From DASUPK01 sp963743575 (lineage in GTDB: Bacteria; Actinomycetota; Thermoleophilia; Solirubrobacterales; 70-9): DNA of 64,000 nucleotides. The position numbers and the translations under genes are program-made. The stretch covers positions 124,001 to 188,000 of the forward strand of contig CAVUQC010000007.1 of the NCBI GenBank assembly GCA_963743575.1, read 5' to 3'. Under the pieces are notes generated by a model that had not been told where the DNA came from, ran no database searches, and saw only the letters and a program-made list of their open reading frames with translations. Positions 9,021 through 16,941 of the stretch are shown in pieces (position 1 is the stretch's first letter; every line of letters begins with the position of its first letter).

Positions 9021-10536
9021 GGACCGCTCCGCCGTCGCGGCGGAACTCGCCACGCTCCCGAGCCGTCCGCTGATCTCCGTGGTGATGCCCGTCCACGACG
9101 GCGAACCCCGATACCTGCGCGCGGCGATCGGGTCGGTCCGCGCCCAGCACTATCCGGACTGGGAGCTGGTCATCGTCGACGACGGGTCGACCAGGACGGA
9201 CACTCGCACGGCGGTGAAGCGAGCCGTATCCCGAGATTCGCGGATCAGTGCGCGCCTGCTGAGCGAGAACGTGGGAATCTCGGCGGCCTCCAACCAGGCC
9301 CTCGAGCCCTGCCGCGGTGAGCTCGTCGCGTTCCTGGACCATGACGACGAGCTCACGCCCGATGCCCTGCTGCGGGTCGCGAGGGAGTTCTCGGAGAGCG
9401 GATTCGACGTCGCCTACTCCGATCAGGACAAGATCACGGCGGACGGCGCCCGGGTCGATCCTTTTCACAAGCCCGACTGGTCGCCCGTCTACGCGCTCGG
9501 CGCTATGTACATCGGCCATCTGCTGGTCGTGCGTCGAGAGCTCATCTCGGACGTCGGAGGCTTCGATTCGGATTACGACACGATCCAGGACTTCGAGTTG
9601 ATGCTGCGCCTCTCCGAGCGCACCGACCGAATCCGCCACATCCCGGAGACGCTCTACCACTGGCGGGCGATCCCGGGCAGCATCGCGCTGTCGGAACATG
9701 CGAAGGAGGGCGTCACCGAGCTTCAGTCCAGGGCGGTCAACGCGCACCTGGGTCGGCGTGGCATCGCGGCGGAGGCCGTCCCACACCCGAAGATCCCCCA
9801 CCGGGTGCGCCTGCGCCCGTCCCGCCGGACGTCAACACCCGCCGTGGACGTGGTCGTCACAGCGCGCAGCGACGCCGACGGCTCGTTCCACCCAAGCCGC
9901 CAGGCGAACCAGGACGCGGCCGGGGGCGTCGGGGAGTTCATCGCCTTTCTCGGCGAGGACACCGAGATCGCCGAGCCCGACTGGATCGAGCAGCTCCTCC
10001 TCTACGCGGAGATGCCCGGGGTCGGAGCGGTCGGGCCCATCCTGACCCGGCCAGACGGCCGGGTCGAATCCGCCGGCTACGCGATCGGCCTCTACGACCC
10101 CGCCGCACCAGTCATGCGCGGCCTCGACGCTGAGGCAGACGGCTACTACGGCTCGCTCTCGTGCGCCCGCGAGGTCTCCGCAGTCGGGATGGATTGCATG
10201 CTGGTCCGCCGCTCGACCTTCGATGACCTGGGCGGCTTCGAGGAGGCGTATGCCCGCCAGTTCCAGGATCTCGACCTCTGCCTGCGAATTCGGGACCTCG
10301 GCCAGAGCGTCATCTGCGCGCCCACACCGAAGGCCGTCGTCCGCACGACCGAGGCCCGGCGGCGCGCGGACTTCGACGTGATCGATCGCGCCCTCTTCGT
10401 AGACCGTGCCTACGGGGCGCTCGAGGCCGGCGACCCGTTCTACAGCCAGCGCTTCTTCCGGGAGGCGGCCGACTACAGCGTGTCGCCCTTCAACGGCGAC
10501 CCGCAGGCCGGCGCGATGCGGGAGGCCGTCGGATGA
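9010..10536 (+). CDS. Two-domain family 2 glycosyltransferase
   Basis: 508 residues. The first GT2 domain (about 20-230) has ISVVMPVHDGEPRYLRAAIGS, the nucleotide-binding DDGS, and the acidic metal motif in FLDHDDELTPDAL. The second, shorter GT2-like domain (about 275-460) has FIAFLGEDTEIAEPDWIEQLL, an SAGYAIGLY segment and GGFEEAYARQFQDLDLCLRI. This two-domain layout is common in O-antigen and rhamnan biosynthesis enzymes; the second domain lacks a normal N-terminal strand and may be partly degenerate. The GTG start overlaps the upstream gene by 11 bases and the stop overlaps the next start (ATGA). Cytoplasmic face, nucleotide-sugar donor unknown. Confidence 0.8.
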   Translation: MRGRDRSAVAAELATLPSRPLISVVMPVHDGEPRYLRAAIGSVRAQHYPDWELVIVDDGSTRTDTRTAVKRAVSRDSRISARLLSENVGISAASNQALEPCRGELVAFLDHDDELTPDALLRVAREFSESGFDVAYSDQDKITADGARVDPFHKPDWSPVYALGAMYIGHLLVVRRELISDVGGFDSDYDTIQDFELMLRLSERTDRIRHIPETLYHWRAIPGSIALSEHAKEGVTELQSRAVNAHLGRRGIAAEAVPHPKIPHRVRLRPSRRTSTPAVDVVVTARSDADGSFHPSRQANQDAAGGVGEFIAFLGEDTEIAEPDWIEQLLLYAEMPGVGAVGPILTRPDGRVESAGYAIGLYDPAAPVMRGLDAEADGYYGSLSCAREVSAVGMDCMLVRRSTFDDLGGFEEAYARQFQDLDLCLRIRDLGQSVICAPTPKAVVRTTEARRRADFDVIDRALFVDRAYGALEAGDPFYSQRFFREAADYSVSPFNGDPQAGAMREAVG

Positions 10537-11714
10537 GGGTCCTCTTCCTCCATTTCGGAAAGCTCCACGTCAACAGCGTCATCCAGGCGTTCCACCTCGG
10601 CGAGGAGATGACGAAGCAGGGCATCGAGGTGATCCTCTGCGGCCAGGGGGACACCGACCGGATCTCGACCATCGGCGAACCGAGCTTCGAGTGCATCAAC
10701 TACGAGGGGCTCGACCGCCGGCTCCGCGACCTCGCCGGCGACGGCGAGGAGACCATGATCTGCGCCTGGACGCCGCGCGAGGTGGTCCGCAGGGCGACCG
10801 AGCGCTCCGCCTCCGTCCTCGGCGCCCCTTACGTGGTGCACCTCGAGGACAACGAAGAGCACCTGCTCTCCACCGCGCTGCGGCTGCCCTACGAGACGAT
10901 CCGGCGATTGCCCCCGGATCGCCTCGACGCGCTCTGCTCCGACGACTTCATTCACCCGCTCCACTACCCGCGTCTGATGGAGGGGGCGGCGGGGGTCACC
11001 GTGATCACCGAGCAGCTCAACGAGTTCAACCGCGCCGAACGGCCGCACGATCTGGCGCGACCGGGCGTCGACCACGAGCGCTTCCGGCCGGACCTGCCTC
11101 CCGCCGTCTCTCGAGAACGGTTGGGGCTGCGGCCCGACGACTTCGTCCTCGTCTACCACGGCACCGGCCACTGGGCCAACCTCCGGGAGCTGTTCAGCCT
11201 GTACCTCGCGGTGAAGCTGCTGCAACGGCGAGGCCGTCGGGTGAGGCTGCTCCGTCTCGGCGGCACCCGCCTCGGCGGGGTGGATCCAAGGACCCTCCAG
11301 GCTCTGCGCGACGGTGAGCCCGACCTGGGGGACGTGCCCTGGCGCGAGATCCCCGGCTACCTCGGCCTCGCCGACGCCTACGTGCAGCCCGGCGCCCCCG
11401 GCGACTTCAACCGATACCGGCTCCCCTCGAAGCTGCCCGAGTTCCTGGCGATGGGCCGCCCGGTGGTGCTCCCCATGTGCAACCTCGGGAACGACCTCAC
11501 GGACCGCGAGAACGCACTCCTGCTGCACGAGGGGGATGCGCTCGAGATCGCGGCGCGGCTCGAGGAGCTGATGGATGACCCGGAGTTCGCACAAAGGCTG
11601 GGGCGCGGCGCGCGCCAGTTCGCCCTCGACCACCTGAGCTGGCCCCGGAACGCGGCACGCCTCGCCGGCTTCTACCGCGAGCGGCTCACGAGCGGAGCGC
11701 CGGTGGCGGCATGA
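10533..11714 (+). CDS. GT4-type glycosyltransferase
   Basis: 393 residues with GT-B architecture. The N-terminal Rossmann half begins MRVLFLHFGKLHVNSVIQAFHLGEEM. The C-terminal half has FVLVYHGTGHWANLRELF, then ADAYVQPGAPGDFNRYRLPSKLPEFLAMGRPVVLP, which holds the E(x7)-type donor-binding region of GT4 enzymes. The final helix crosses back (FALDHLSWPRNAARLAGFY). Start and stop are both in ATGA overlaps, so it is coupled to the GT2 before and the methyltransferase after it. Donor sugar not readable. Confidence 0.75.
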   Translation: MRVLFLHFGKLHVNSVIQAFHLGEEMTKQGIEVILCGQGDTDRISTIGEPSFECINYEGLDRRLRDLAGDGEETMICAWTPREVVRRATERSASVLGAPYVVHLEDNEEHLLSTALRLPYETIRRLPPDRLDALCSDDFIHPLHYPRLMEGAAGVTVITEQLNEFNRAERPHDLARPGVDHERFRPDLPPAVSRERLGLRPDDFVLVYHGTGHWANLRELFSLYLAVKLLQRRGRRVRLLRLGGTRLGGVDPRTLQALRDGEPDLGDVPWREIPGYLGLADAYVQPGAPGDFNRYRLPSKLPEFLAMGRPVVLPMCNLGNDLTDRENALLLHEGDALEIAARLEELMDDPEFAQRLGRGARQFALDHLSWPRNAARLAGFYRERLTSGAPVAA

Positions 11715-12469
11715 GCGATCCGATCCCACAGGAGCGCCTCTGGGAGCTCGACGAGCTCTACCGCGGCCGGTTTGAGGTCGAGGAGCTCTCCTACGGCACG
11801 GTTCGCGACTTCGCGGACAGCCTGGACAATCTCGGTGGCCTCGCCAGGGCGAGCGGGGACATGAAGGACCTGCAGCGCTGCTGGGTGGTGAAGGCCATTC
11901 TCGGCACCGTGGAGCGCGGCGGGCAGCTGATCGAGATCGGGGCCGGCGAGCCGCTGGTGGCCGGCCTCCTCACCCGGCTCGGCTACTCGGTCACCGTTGT
12001 CGACCCCTATGACGGCAGCGACCAGGGGCCCGTGGAGTTCGAGCGCTTCCAGGCGGCCTACCCCGACGTCGAATTCATCCGCGAGCGCTTTCCGCCATCC
12101 AGCGGGCTCCCTGGCCCGGTTGCCGGCATCTACTCCATCTCGGTGCTCGAACACATCCCGGCCGACTCGATGGGGACGGTGATGGGCGCTGCCACCGCGG
12201 CCCTGGCCCCGGGCGGCTGCTCGATTCACGCCGTTGACCACGTGCTGGCCGGGTGGGGAGCGGACGCCCATCGTGACCGTCTGGAACAGGCCGTTCGCCG
12301 CCTCGGGCTCAGCGTCGAGGGCCTCGGCGATCTGATCCGGCGCCTCGAATCAGACCCGGAGGCCTACCTCGTCTCGGCCGAGGCGCACGAGCGCTGGCGC
12401 GGCGATCTCCCGTACGAGGACTATCCGATGCGCCGCATCGCCTCGATCGGCCTGCTCAGCCGCAAGTGA
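11711..12469 (+). CDS. Class I SAM-dependent methyltransferase
   Basis: 252 residues. SAM motif I is GGQLIEIGAGEPLVAGLLTRLGYSVTVVDPYDG (residues about 73-105 in two blocks), the post-I motif contains the VVDPY acidic position, and GIYSISVLEHIPADSMG is motif IV/V. N-terminal helices (ERLWELDELYRGRFEVEEL) precede the core. ATGA overlap with the upstream glycosyltransferase suggests methylation of the same glycan, possibly chain capping. The exact acceptor is unknown. Confidence 0.7.
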   Translation: MSDPIPQERLWELDELYRGRFEVEELSYGTVRDFADSLDNLGGLARASGDMKDLQRCWVVKAILGTVERGGQLIEIGAGEPLVAGLLTRLGYSVTVVDPYDGSDQGPVEFERFQAAYPDVEFIRERFPPSSGLPGPVAGIYSISVLEHIPADSMGTVMGAATAALAPGGCSIHAVDHVLAGWGADAHRDRLEQAVRRLGLSVEGLGDLIRRLESDPEAYLVSAEAHERWRGDLPYEDYPMRRIASIGLLSRK

Positions 12470-12479
12470 GGGCTGACGC

Positions 12480-12485
12480 TATGTT
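12480..12485 (+). promoter_or_regulatory. -10-like TATGTT box
   Basis: TATGTT ends 9 bases before the ATG at 12495, with no Shine-Dalgarno between. Probable leaderless promoter inside the glycan cluster. Confidence 0.3.
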
Positions 12486-12494
12486 CCGCCCGAG

Positions 12495-13457
12495 ATGATC
12501 GCCTTCGGCTGCCCCATCACCGATCACGCCCAGTACGAGGCCTTCGCGGAGCCCGGGATCAGCCTGGTCGCCGAGCCCGACTCCGAGATTCTCGCGCTCG
12601 GCTCCGCCGGCCTCGGAGACGCGTCGATCTTCCGGAACTACAACCTCCTGATCGAGGAGGCCGCGAAGCTCGACGGACTCGAGGCCCTGGTTCTCGTCCA
12701 CCAGGATGCGGAGATCGTCGATCCGGAGTTCTGCGTCAAGGTGAGGCGCGCCCTGGAGCATCAGGACCTCGGGATCCTCGGCTGCGCGGGGGCAATCGGC
12801 GTCCGCAACATCGCCTGGTGGGACGGCTCCGTGACGCTCGCCTCTTTCTCGCACCAGTACGAGGAGTACGGCGGCGGGGAGATCGTGGGCTCCACCTTCA
12901 ACTGGGATGAGGCGCCACCCGAGGCCCGGACCGGCGAGGTCGACGTGATCGACGGCTTCATGATGGTTCTGCCCCCCTGGTTCATCCAGAACATCCGCTT
13001 CGACGAGTCGCTGGGGCAGCTCCACGGATACGACTTCGATGTCTGCCAGCAGGTGCGCGCCGCCGGCAAGAAGGTGATGACGGAGCACATCCGGGTGGTC
13101 CACCACCACTCCCTGGAGCTGATCGGCGATGTCCAGGGCTGGATCGCAGCCCACATGCGCGTGGCGGAGAAGTGGGACGGGAAGCTCTCGCCCGCGCAGA
13201 CCATTCCAGGCGACTGGAAGGAGCGCGCGCGGTGGGCCGAGGCCCGCCGGGACGCGGCGCTGATGCAGGCGAACGCCGCCGAGCTCGCCAGGGAGGCCGC
13301 GGTGATCGACATGGAGCGCCAGCTTCAGCAGGTCGAGCGCAGCGCCAGCTGGCGGATCACGAAGCCGCTCCGGTGGGTCAAGTCCCTGTTCAGTCGAGAC
13401 GAGGAGCCGTCACGGAACGGCAACTCGCCGGGGCCGCTGCCGAACCGTCAGCGCTGA
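12495..13457 (+). CDS. Glycosyltransferase-like protein (Glyco_tranf_2_5 type) with C-terminal TKPLR tail
   Basis: 320 residues. The pattern EPDSEILALGSAGLGDASIFRNYNLLIEEA then LVLVHQDAEIVDPEFC is that of the GT-A-like family often annotated as Glyco_tranf_2_5 or glycosyltransferase-like; HQDAEI takes the place of the DxD metal site. EVDVIDGFMMVLPPW and FDVCQQVRAAGKKVM follow. Residues about 240-290 are a helical stretch, then the SASWRITKPLRWVKSLF tail also found at the end of the 8727-9020 protein. The last 10 bases overlap the convergent methyltransferase gene. Donor unknown. Confidence 0.65.
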   Translation: MIAFGCPITDHAQYEAFAEPGISLVAEPDSEILALGSAGLGDASIFRNYNLLIEEAAKLDGLEALVLVHQDAEIVDPEFCVKVRRALEHQDLGILGCAGAIGVRNIAWWDGSVTLASFSHQYEEYGGGEIVGSTFNWDEAPPEARTGEVDVIDGFMMVLPPWFIQNIRFDESLGQLHGYDFDVCQQVRAAGKKVMTEHIRVVHHHSLELIGDVQGWIAAHMRVAEKWDGKLSPAQTIPGDWKERARWAEARRDAALMQANAAELAREAAVIDMERQLQQVERSASWRITKPLRWVKSLFSRDEEPSRNGNSPGPLPNRQR

Positions 13458-14449
13458 TCCTCCCGTCGCGCGCGCTCGCTCTCCGCAACGAGATCGCTGA
13501 GCTCCTGGCGTGAGAACGCGGGCTTGCCGCCCCGTCGCAGCTTCGACAGCCACTCGGCCGCGGAGAAGCCGCTCGAGGCGAGGACCCGCCTGACCGCCTC
13601 CTCCAGCCTGCGCGCGTAGGTGAAGCGCTCGTCGATCTCCTGCTCGCGTGAGTGCCGCTGCACCAGCTGGGTGACCCGCGCCTTCTCGACTCGCTCGAGG
13701 ATCGGGTTCCGATCCCAGGGGTCGACGATTTCTGCGACCGCGTCGGACCAGGGCGCGCTCTCCGGCCAGAGCAGCCCGCAGCCGAAGAAGATGGGGATGA
13801 CGGCGAGGCGCAGACCGCTGCGCTCGGCCATGAAGTCCTCGATCGCGGTCATGACGCCGTTCCGGGGCCCGCCCTCCTCCAGTGCACCCCATTCGAACGG
13901 GAGACCGCGCTCGGCCGTGCCCGGGTTCCCCGGCACCAGCTTGATGTCCTCGCCGTAGGGATGGCGATGCTCCTCCGGGATCAGGTCCGGCGCGTGGTAT
14001 TGGTCGCGGCGCGCCAGCGGCCAGCAGACGTCATGAAAGAGGAGCAGCGGGATCCTGCCGTCGGGCGCGCGCTCGGCGATCAGGCGCAGCTCCTCGCTGA
14101 GCGTGTAGTAGTTGTGATCTCCGTCGAGGACGATCACGTCCGCGATGGGCAGGTGCGTGAGCGCCTTCAGGCTGGTCTCCTCGACCACCTCGAGGTCCGG
14201 ATACTCGTCGAGCAGCTCGATCAGGTCCGAGATCGGCTCCGGCTCGATCGCGGTCACCCTGGCTCCGCTGGGCGCCGCCCACTGCAGCAGCTCCTGGGTC
14301 AGCCTGCCCCTCTCCGCGCCGACCTCGATCACGGATCTCGCCCCAGCCGCGTCGAAGCACGCACCCCAGACCTCCACGAAGTTCCCGAGCGAGTAACCGG
14401 CCTCGTCCGGATTGGTCCGGTGGTAGTAGGAGGTGACTTGCATCGGCAT
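13448..14449 (-). CDS. SAM-dependent methyltransferase (Methyltransf_24-like)
   Basis: 333 residues. The core has SVIEVGAERGRLTQELLQWA (motif I), VTAIEPEP (motif II) and ADVIVLDGDHNYYTLSEEL, the VLDGDH(N/S)Y signature of Methyltransf_24 enzymes that act on sugar or macrolide hydroxyls. Then HDVCWPLARRDQYHAPDLIPEEHRHPYGEDI, a His/Asp-rich loop that may bind a divalent metal. The C-terminal 80 residues are helical and charged. Transcribed on its own, opposite to both neighbours, and divergent from the acyltransferase at 14527. Acceptor unknown. Confidence 0.65.
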   Translation of the reverse strand: MPMQVTSYYHRTNPDEAGYSLGNFVEVWGACFDAAGARSVIEVGAERGRLTQELLQWAAPSGARVTAIEPEPISDLIELLDEYPDLEVVEETSLKALTHLPIADVIVLDGDHNYYTLSEELRLIAERAPDGRIPLLLFHDVCWPLARRDQYHAPDLIPEEHRHPYGEDIKLVPGNPGTAERGLPFEWGALEEGGPRNGVMTAIEDFMAERSGLRLAVIPIFFGCGLLWPESAPWSDAVAEIVDPWDRNPILERVEKARVTQLVQRHSREQEIDERFTYARRLEEAVRRVLASSGFSAAEWLSKLRRGGKPAFSRQELSDLVAESERARREDQR

Positions 14450-14511
14450 GACGTTGGGAGGCCGGGTTGCAGGCTGGCCGTGGCGCAGTCTAGGCGCAGC
14501 GCAGGCCCGGT

Positions 14512-14517
14512 TACGCT
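14512..14517 (+). promoter_or_regulatory. -10-like TACGCT box
   Basis: TACGCT ends 9 bases before the ATG at 14527 in the intergenic region between divergent genes; no Shine-Dalgarno is seen. Confidence 0.35.
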
Positions 14518-14526
14518 CCCCTGCAC

Positions 14527-15126
14527 ATGTACAAGTCTGAGCACCCGCTGGCCAAATCGCTGATGAGCGATATCGCCTCCCGCCACCCCGGACTGCGCGA
14601 GGCGCTCGTCGCCGATGCGCGCGTCGCGCTGCTCCACCGGGGCGAGCGCCACGAGCTGCGCTCAGGCGGAGACGCCGCGATCCAGATTCTCCGGCTGATC
14701 TGGTCCAGCGACGCCTTCCTCGCCCAGTCCCTATACCGGCTGAAGGCCTATCTGCAGCGGCTCGGCGTGCCGGTGCTTCCCCGCCTGGCCCACCGGCTGG
14801 CGATGCTGACGGGGCAGGTGACGATCGGGGACCCGGTCGTCATCCATCCCGGCCTTCACCTGCTCCACGGCCAGGTGGTCATCGACGGCGTGGTGGAGGT
14901 CCACCCCGGGGTGGTGATCGGTCCGTTCGTCACCATCGGCCTGCGGCCGGGCGAGATCGCCGGTCCAACGATCGAGCGTGAGGTGCAGATCGGTACCGGC
15001 GCCAAGGTCCTGGGCAAGGTCACGGTCGGGGAGGGTGCCTCGATCGCGGCCAACGCCGTGGTTCTCGACGACGTGCCGGCGGGCGCCACCGTTGTCGGCG
15101 CGCCGGCCCGCCCCGCGTCCAAATAG
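14527..15126 (+). CDS. Serine-acetyltransferase-like hexapeptide acyltransferase
   Basis: 199 residues. The N-terminal helical region (about 1-90) resembles serine acetyltransferase. Residues about 95-195 form a left-handed beta-helix made of hexapeptide repeats (VTIGDPVVIHPGLHLLHGQ, then VHPGVVIGPFVTIGLRPG, then VQIGTGAKVLGKVTVGEGASIAANAVVLDDVPAGATVVGAPAR). The classic CysE segment with the catalytic DHG is altered, so O-acetylation of a sugar is as likely as O-acetylserine synthesis. It sits in a glycan locus, next to a dioxygenase and a sulfotransferase, which favours glycan decoration. About 12 kb away is a CysO-like sulfur carrier, which leaves cysteine synthesis open. Confidence 0.65.
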   Translation: MYKSEHPLAKSLMSDIASRHPGLREALVADARVALLHRGERHELRSGGDAAIQILRLIWSSDAFLAQSLYRLKAYLQRLGVPVLPRLAHRLAMLTGQVTIGDPVVIHPGLHLLHGQVVIDGVVEVHPGVVIGPFVTIGLRPGEIAGPTIEREVQIGTGAKVLGKVTVGEGASIAANAVVLDDVPAGATVVGAPARPASK

Positions 15127-15167
15127 GGCCTCATGGGTGTTGATACCTTGAGCCGTCCTCAGGGACC

Positions 15168-16217
15168 ATGATCTTTCGCTCACGCAAGAAATTCGGCTCC
15201 ACCGCCCTCGCCGAGCCGGCTGCCGAACTGGCGGCCGGGAGGAGTACCGAGGAGCTTCTCGCCGAGATCGAGGACCTGAGCCGCCGCAATCGCGAGGGGC
15301 GGGACCCCGATATCGAGACCCGCCTGGTGCTGCTCCGCCACGCGACCGGCATCCGCCTGCTTGAGACCGCGCCCGGCGGAGCCCACTATCCGGAGCCCGC
15401 CTTCGATCAGCTCCCCGACAGCAACGGGGAACTGCCCGGCATCACTCCCGACCAGCTCACCCCGGAGATCGTGCGCGCCGGGATCCTCCGCGACGGATGT
15501 CTGCTCGTCAGGGGAGCCGTCAACCCGGACGACGCCGCCGGGCTCGTCGATCAGATCCAGTCCGCTTTCGGAGCGCGAGACGCGCTGCAGGCGGGCGGTT
15601 CGGCAGACGCCGGCTACTACCACGAGTTCGTCCCGGATCCGCGCTACGTCGGCGAGGAGGGCGGCCGCGACTGGGTGGCCGGCGGTGGGGGCCTCTGGGT
15701 AGCCGACTCGCCCCACCTGATGTTCCAGATGCTCGATTCCTTCGAGCGGGCGGGCCTCACTCGCACCATCACCGACTACCTGGGCGAGCGGCCGACCGTA
15801 TCCGTTCAGAAGTGCACCCTGCGCAAGGTGGATCCGGACGCCGGCCACGGCTGGCACCAGGACGGCGCCTTCATGGGTGACGTCCGCGCGCTCAACGTCT
15901 GGCTCTCGCTCTCGCGCTGCGGCGACGAGTCCCCCGGGATGGACATCGTGCCGCGCCGTCTCGACGAGATCGTCCCGACGGGCACGGAGGGCGCGATCTT
16001 CGAGTGGTCCGTCTCCCAACAGATGGCGGAGAAGGTCGCGGGGGACACCGGGGTCCTGCGGCCGATCTTCGAGCCCGGTGACGTCCTTCTATTCGACGAC
16101 CTCTTCCTGCACTCGACCGCCGCCGAGCCGTCGATGAAGAAGAGCCGCATGGCCATCGAGAGCTGGTTCTTCGGGGCCTCCGCCTCCCCGGCGGAGTACG
16201 CGCCCCTCGCTGTGTGA
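15168..16217 (+). CDS. Phytanoyl-CoA dioxygenase (PhyH) family Fe(II)/2-oxoglutarate enzyme
   Basis: 349 residues. The double-stranded beta-helix has the HxD metal motif in HGWHQDGAFMGDVRALNVWLSL (near residues 225-240) and the distal His in FEPGDVLLFDDLFLHST. EPSMKKSRMAIESWFFG supplies the Arg that normally binds 2-oxoglutarate. The N-terminal 100 residues are helical and not part of the fold. PhyH enzymes hydroxylate lipids, sugars or small molecules; the substrate here is unknown. The stop overlaps the sulfotransferase start (GTGA), so hydroxylation followed by sulfation is an attractive but unproven order. Confidence 0.7.
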   Translation: MIFRSRKKFGSTALAEPAAELAAGRSTEELLAEIEDLSRRNREGRDPDIETRLVLLRHATGIRLLETAPGGAHYPEPAFDQLPDSNGELPGITPDQLTPEIVRAGILRDGCLLVRGAVNPDDAAGLVDQIQSAFGARDALQAGGSADAGYYHEFVPDPRYVGEEGGRDWVAGGGGLWVADSPHLMFQMLDSFERAGLTRTITDYLGERPTVSVQKCTLRKVDPDAGHGWHQDGAFMGDVRALNVWLSLSRCGDESPGMDIVPRRLDEIVPTGTEGAIFEWSVSQQMAEKVAGDTGVLRPIFEPGDVLLFDDLFLHSTAAEPSMKKSRMAIESWFFGASASPAEYAPLAV

Positions 16218-16939
16218 CGAGCGCTGAAGAGCCCCGCCGGTTCTTCTTCGTCCACATGCAGAAGACCGGCGGCGTCTCGCTCTACGTGCGGATGTGGCGC
16301 TATTTCGGCCGGAACGCGGTCTACCCCGCTCCGTCCGATGGCGACCCGATTTCCGTCGCCCCCCAGCTCTTCCCCAACATCCTGTTCGAGCGCTGGAAGG
16401 CGCGGCGCGACGAGATCCAGGTCGTGGCCGGGCACTTCCCGCTCTGCACGACCGAGCTGCTCGATGCCGACTTCACAACCATCACCGTCCTCCGGAACCC
16501 GGTTGAGCGCACGCTCAGCTACCTGAGGCACCACCGCGACACTACCCCGGCCGACAGCGAGACGCCGCTGGAGGCGATCTACGAGGACCCGGCTCGCTTC
16601 CGCCCCTTCATCGAGAACCACATGGTGAAGATGCTCTCCCTCAGGGCCGAGGAGATGACCAACGGGATGATGACCGTGGTGGACCTCGACCGCCGCTGCC
16701 TGCGCCGCGCCAAGCGGGCGCTGAGGAAGATCGAGGTCTTCGGGGTCCAGGAGGAGCTCGAGGACTTCGCCCAGCGCCTGGAGCTGCGCTTCCGCTGGCG
16801 GCTCGGGCCTCCGGTGCACAGCAACGTCACCACCCCGGTCGAGGTCCCGGAATCCTTCCGGAAGCGCATCGCCGAGGACAATCAACTCGACATGGAGCTC
16901 TACGAGTACGCGCGCAGGCTGCTGCGAAGGCGGCGCTGA
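16214..16939 (+). CDS. Sulfotransferase family protein (PAPS-dependent)
   Basis: 241 residues. The 5'-phosphosulfate loop FFFVHMQKTGGVSLYVRMWRY (residues about 9-29) matches the HxxKTGGTS pattern of the Sulfotransfer_2 group. The 3'-phosphate motif is ITVLRNPVERTLSYLRHHR (about 92-110). Such enzymes transfer sulfate from PAPS to sugar or lipid hydroxyls. The GTG start overlaps the dioxygenase stop. No PAPS synthesis genes are in the window. Probably a glycan-sulfating enzyme, given the surrounding glycosyltransferases. Confidence 0.75.
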   Translation: MTSAEEPRRFFFVHMQKTGGVSLYVRMWRYFGRNAVYPAPSDGDPISVAPQLFPNILFERWKARRDEIQVVAGHFPLCTTELLDADFTTITVLRNPVERTLSYLRHHRDTTPADSETPLEAIYEDPARFRPFIENHMVKMLSLRAEEMTNGMMTVVDLDRRCLRRAKRALRKIEVFGVQEELEDFAQRLELRFRWRLGPPVHSNVTTPVEVPESFRKRIAEDNQLDMELYEYARRLLRRRR

Positions 16940-16941
16940 GC

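Noticed and set aside
13652..14563. Plus-strand open frame opposite the Methyltransf_24-like gene
   Set aside because: Composition is that of a shadow frame; the minus strand carries the methyltransferase motifs.
14527..15126. Confident assignment as CysE of cysteine synthesis
   Set aside because: The catalytic segment differs from CysE and the genes around it decorate glycans.
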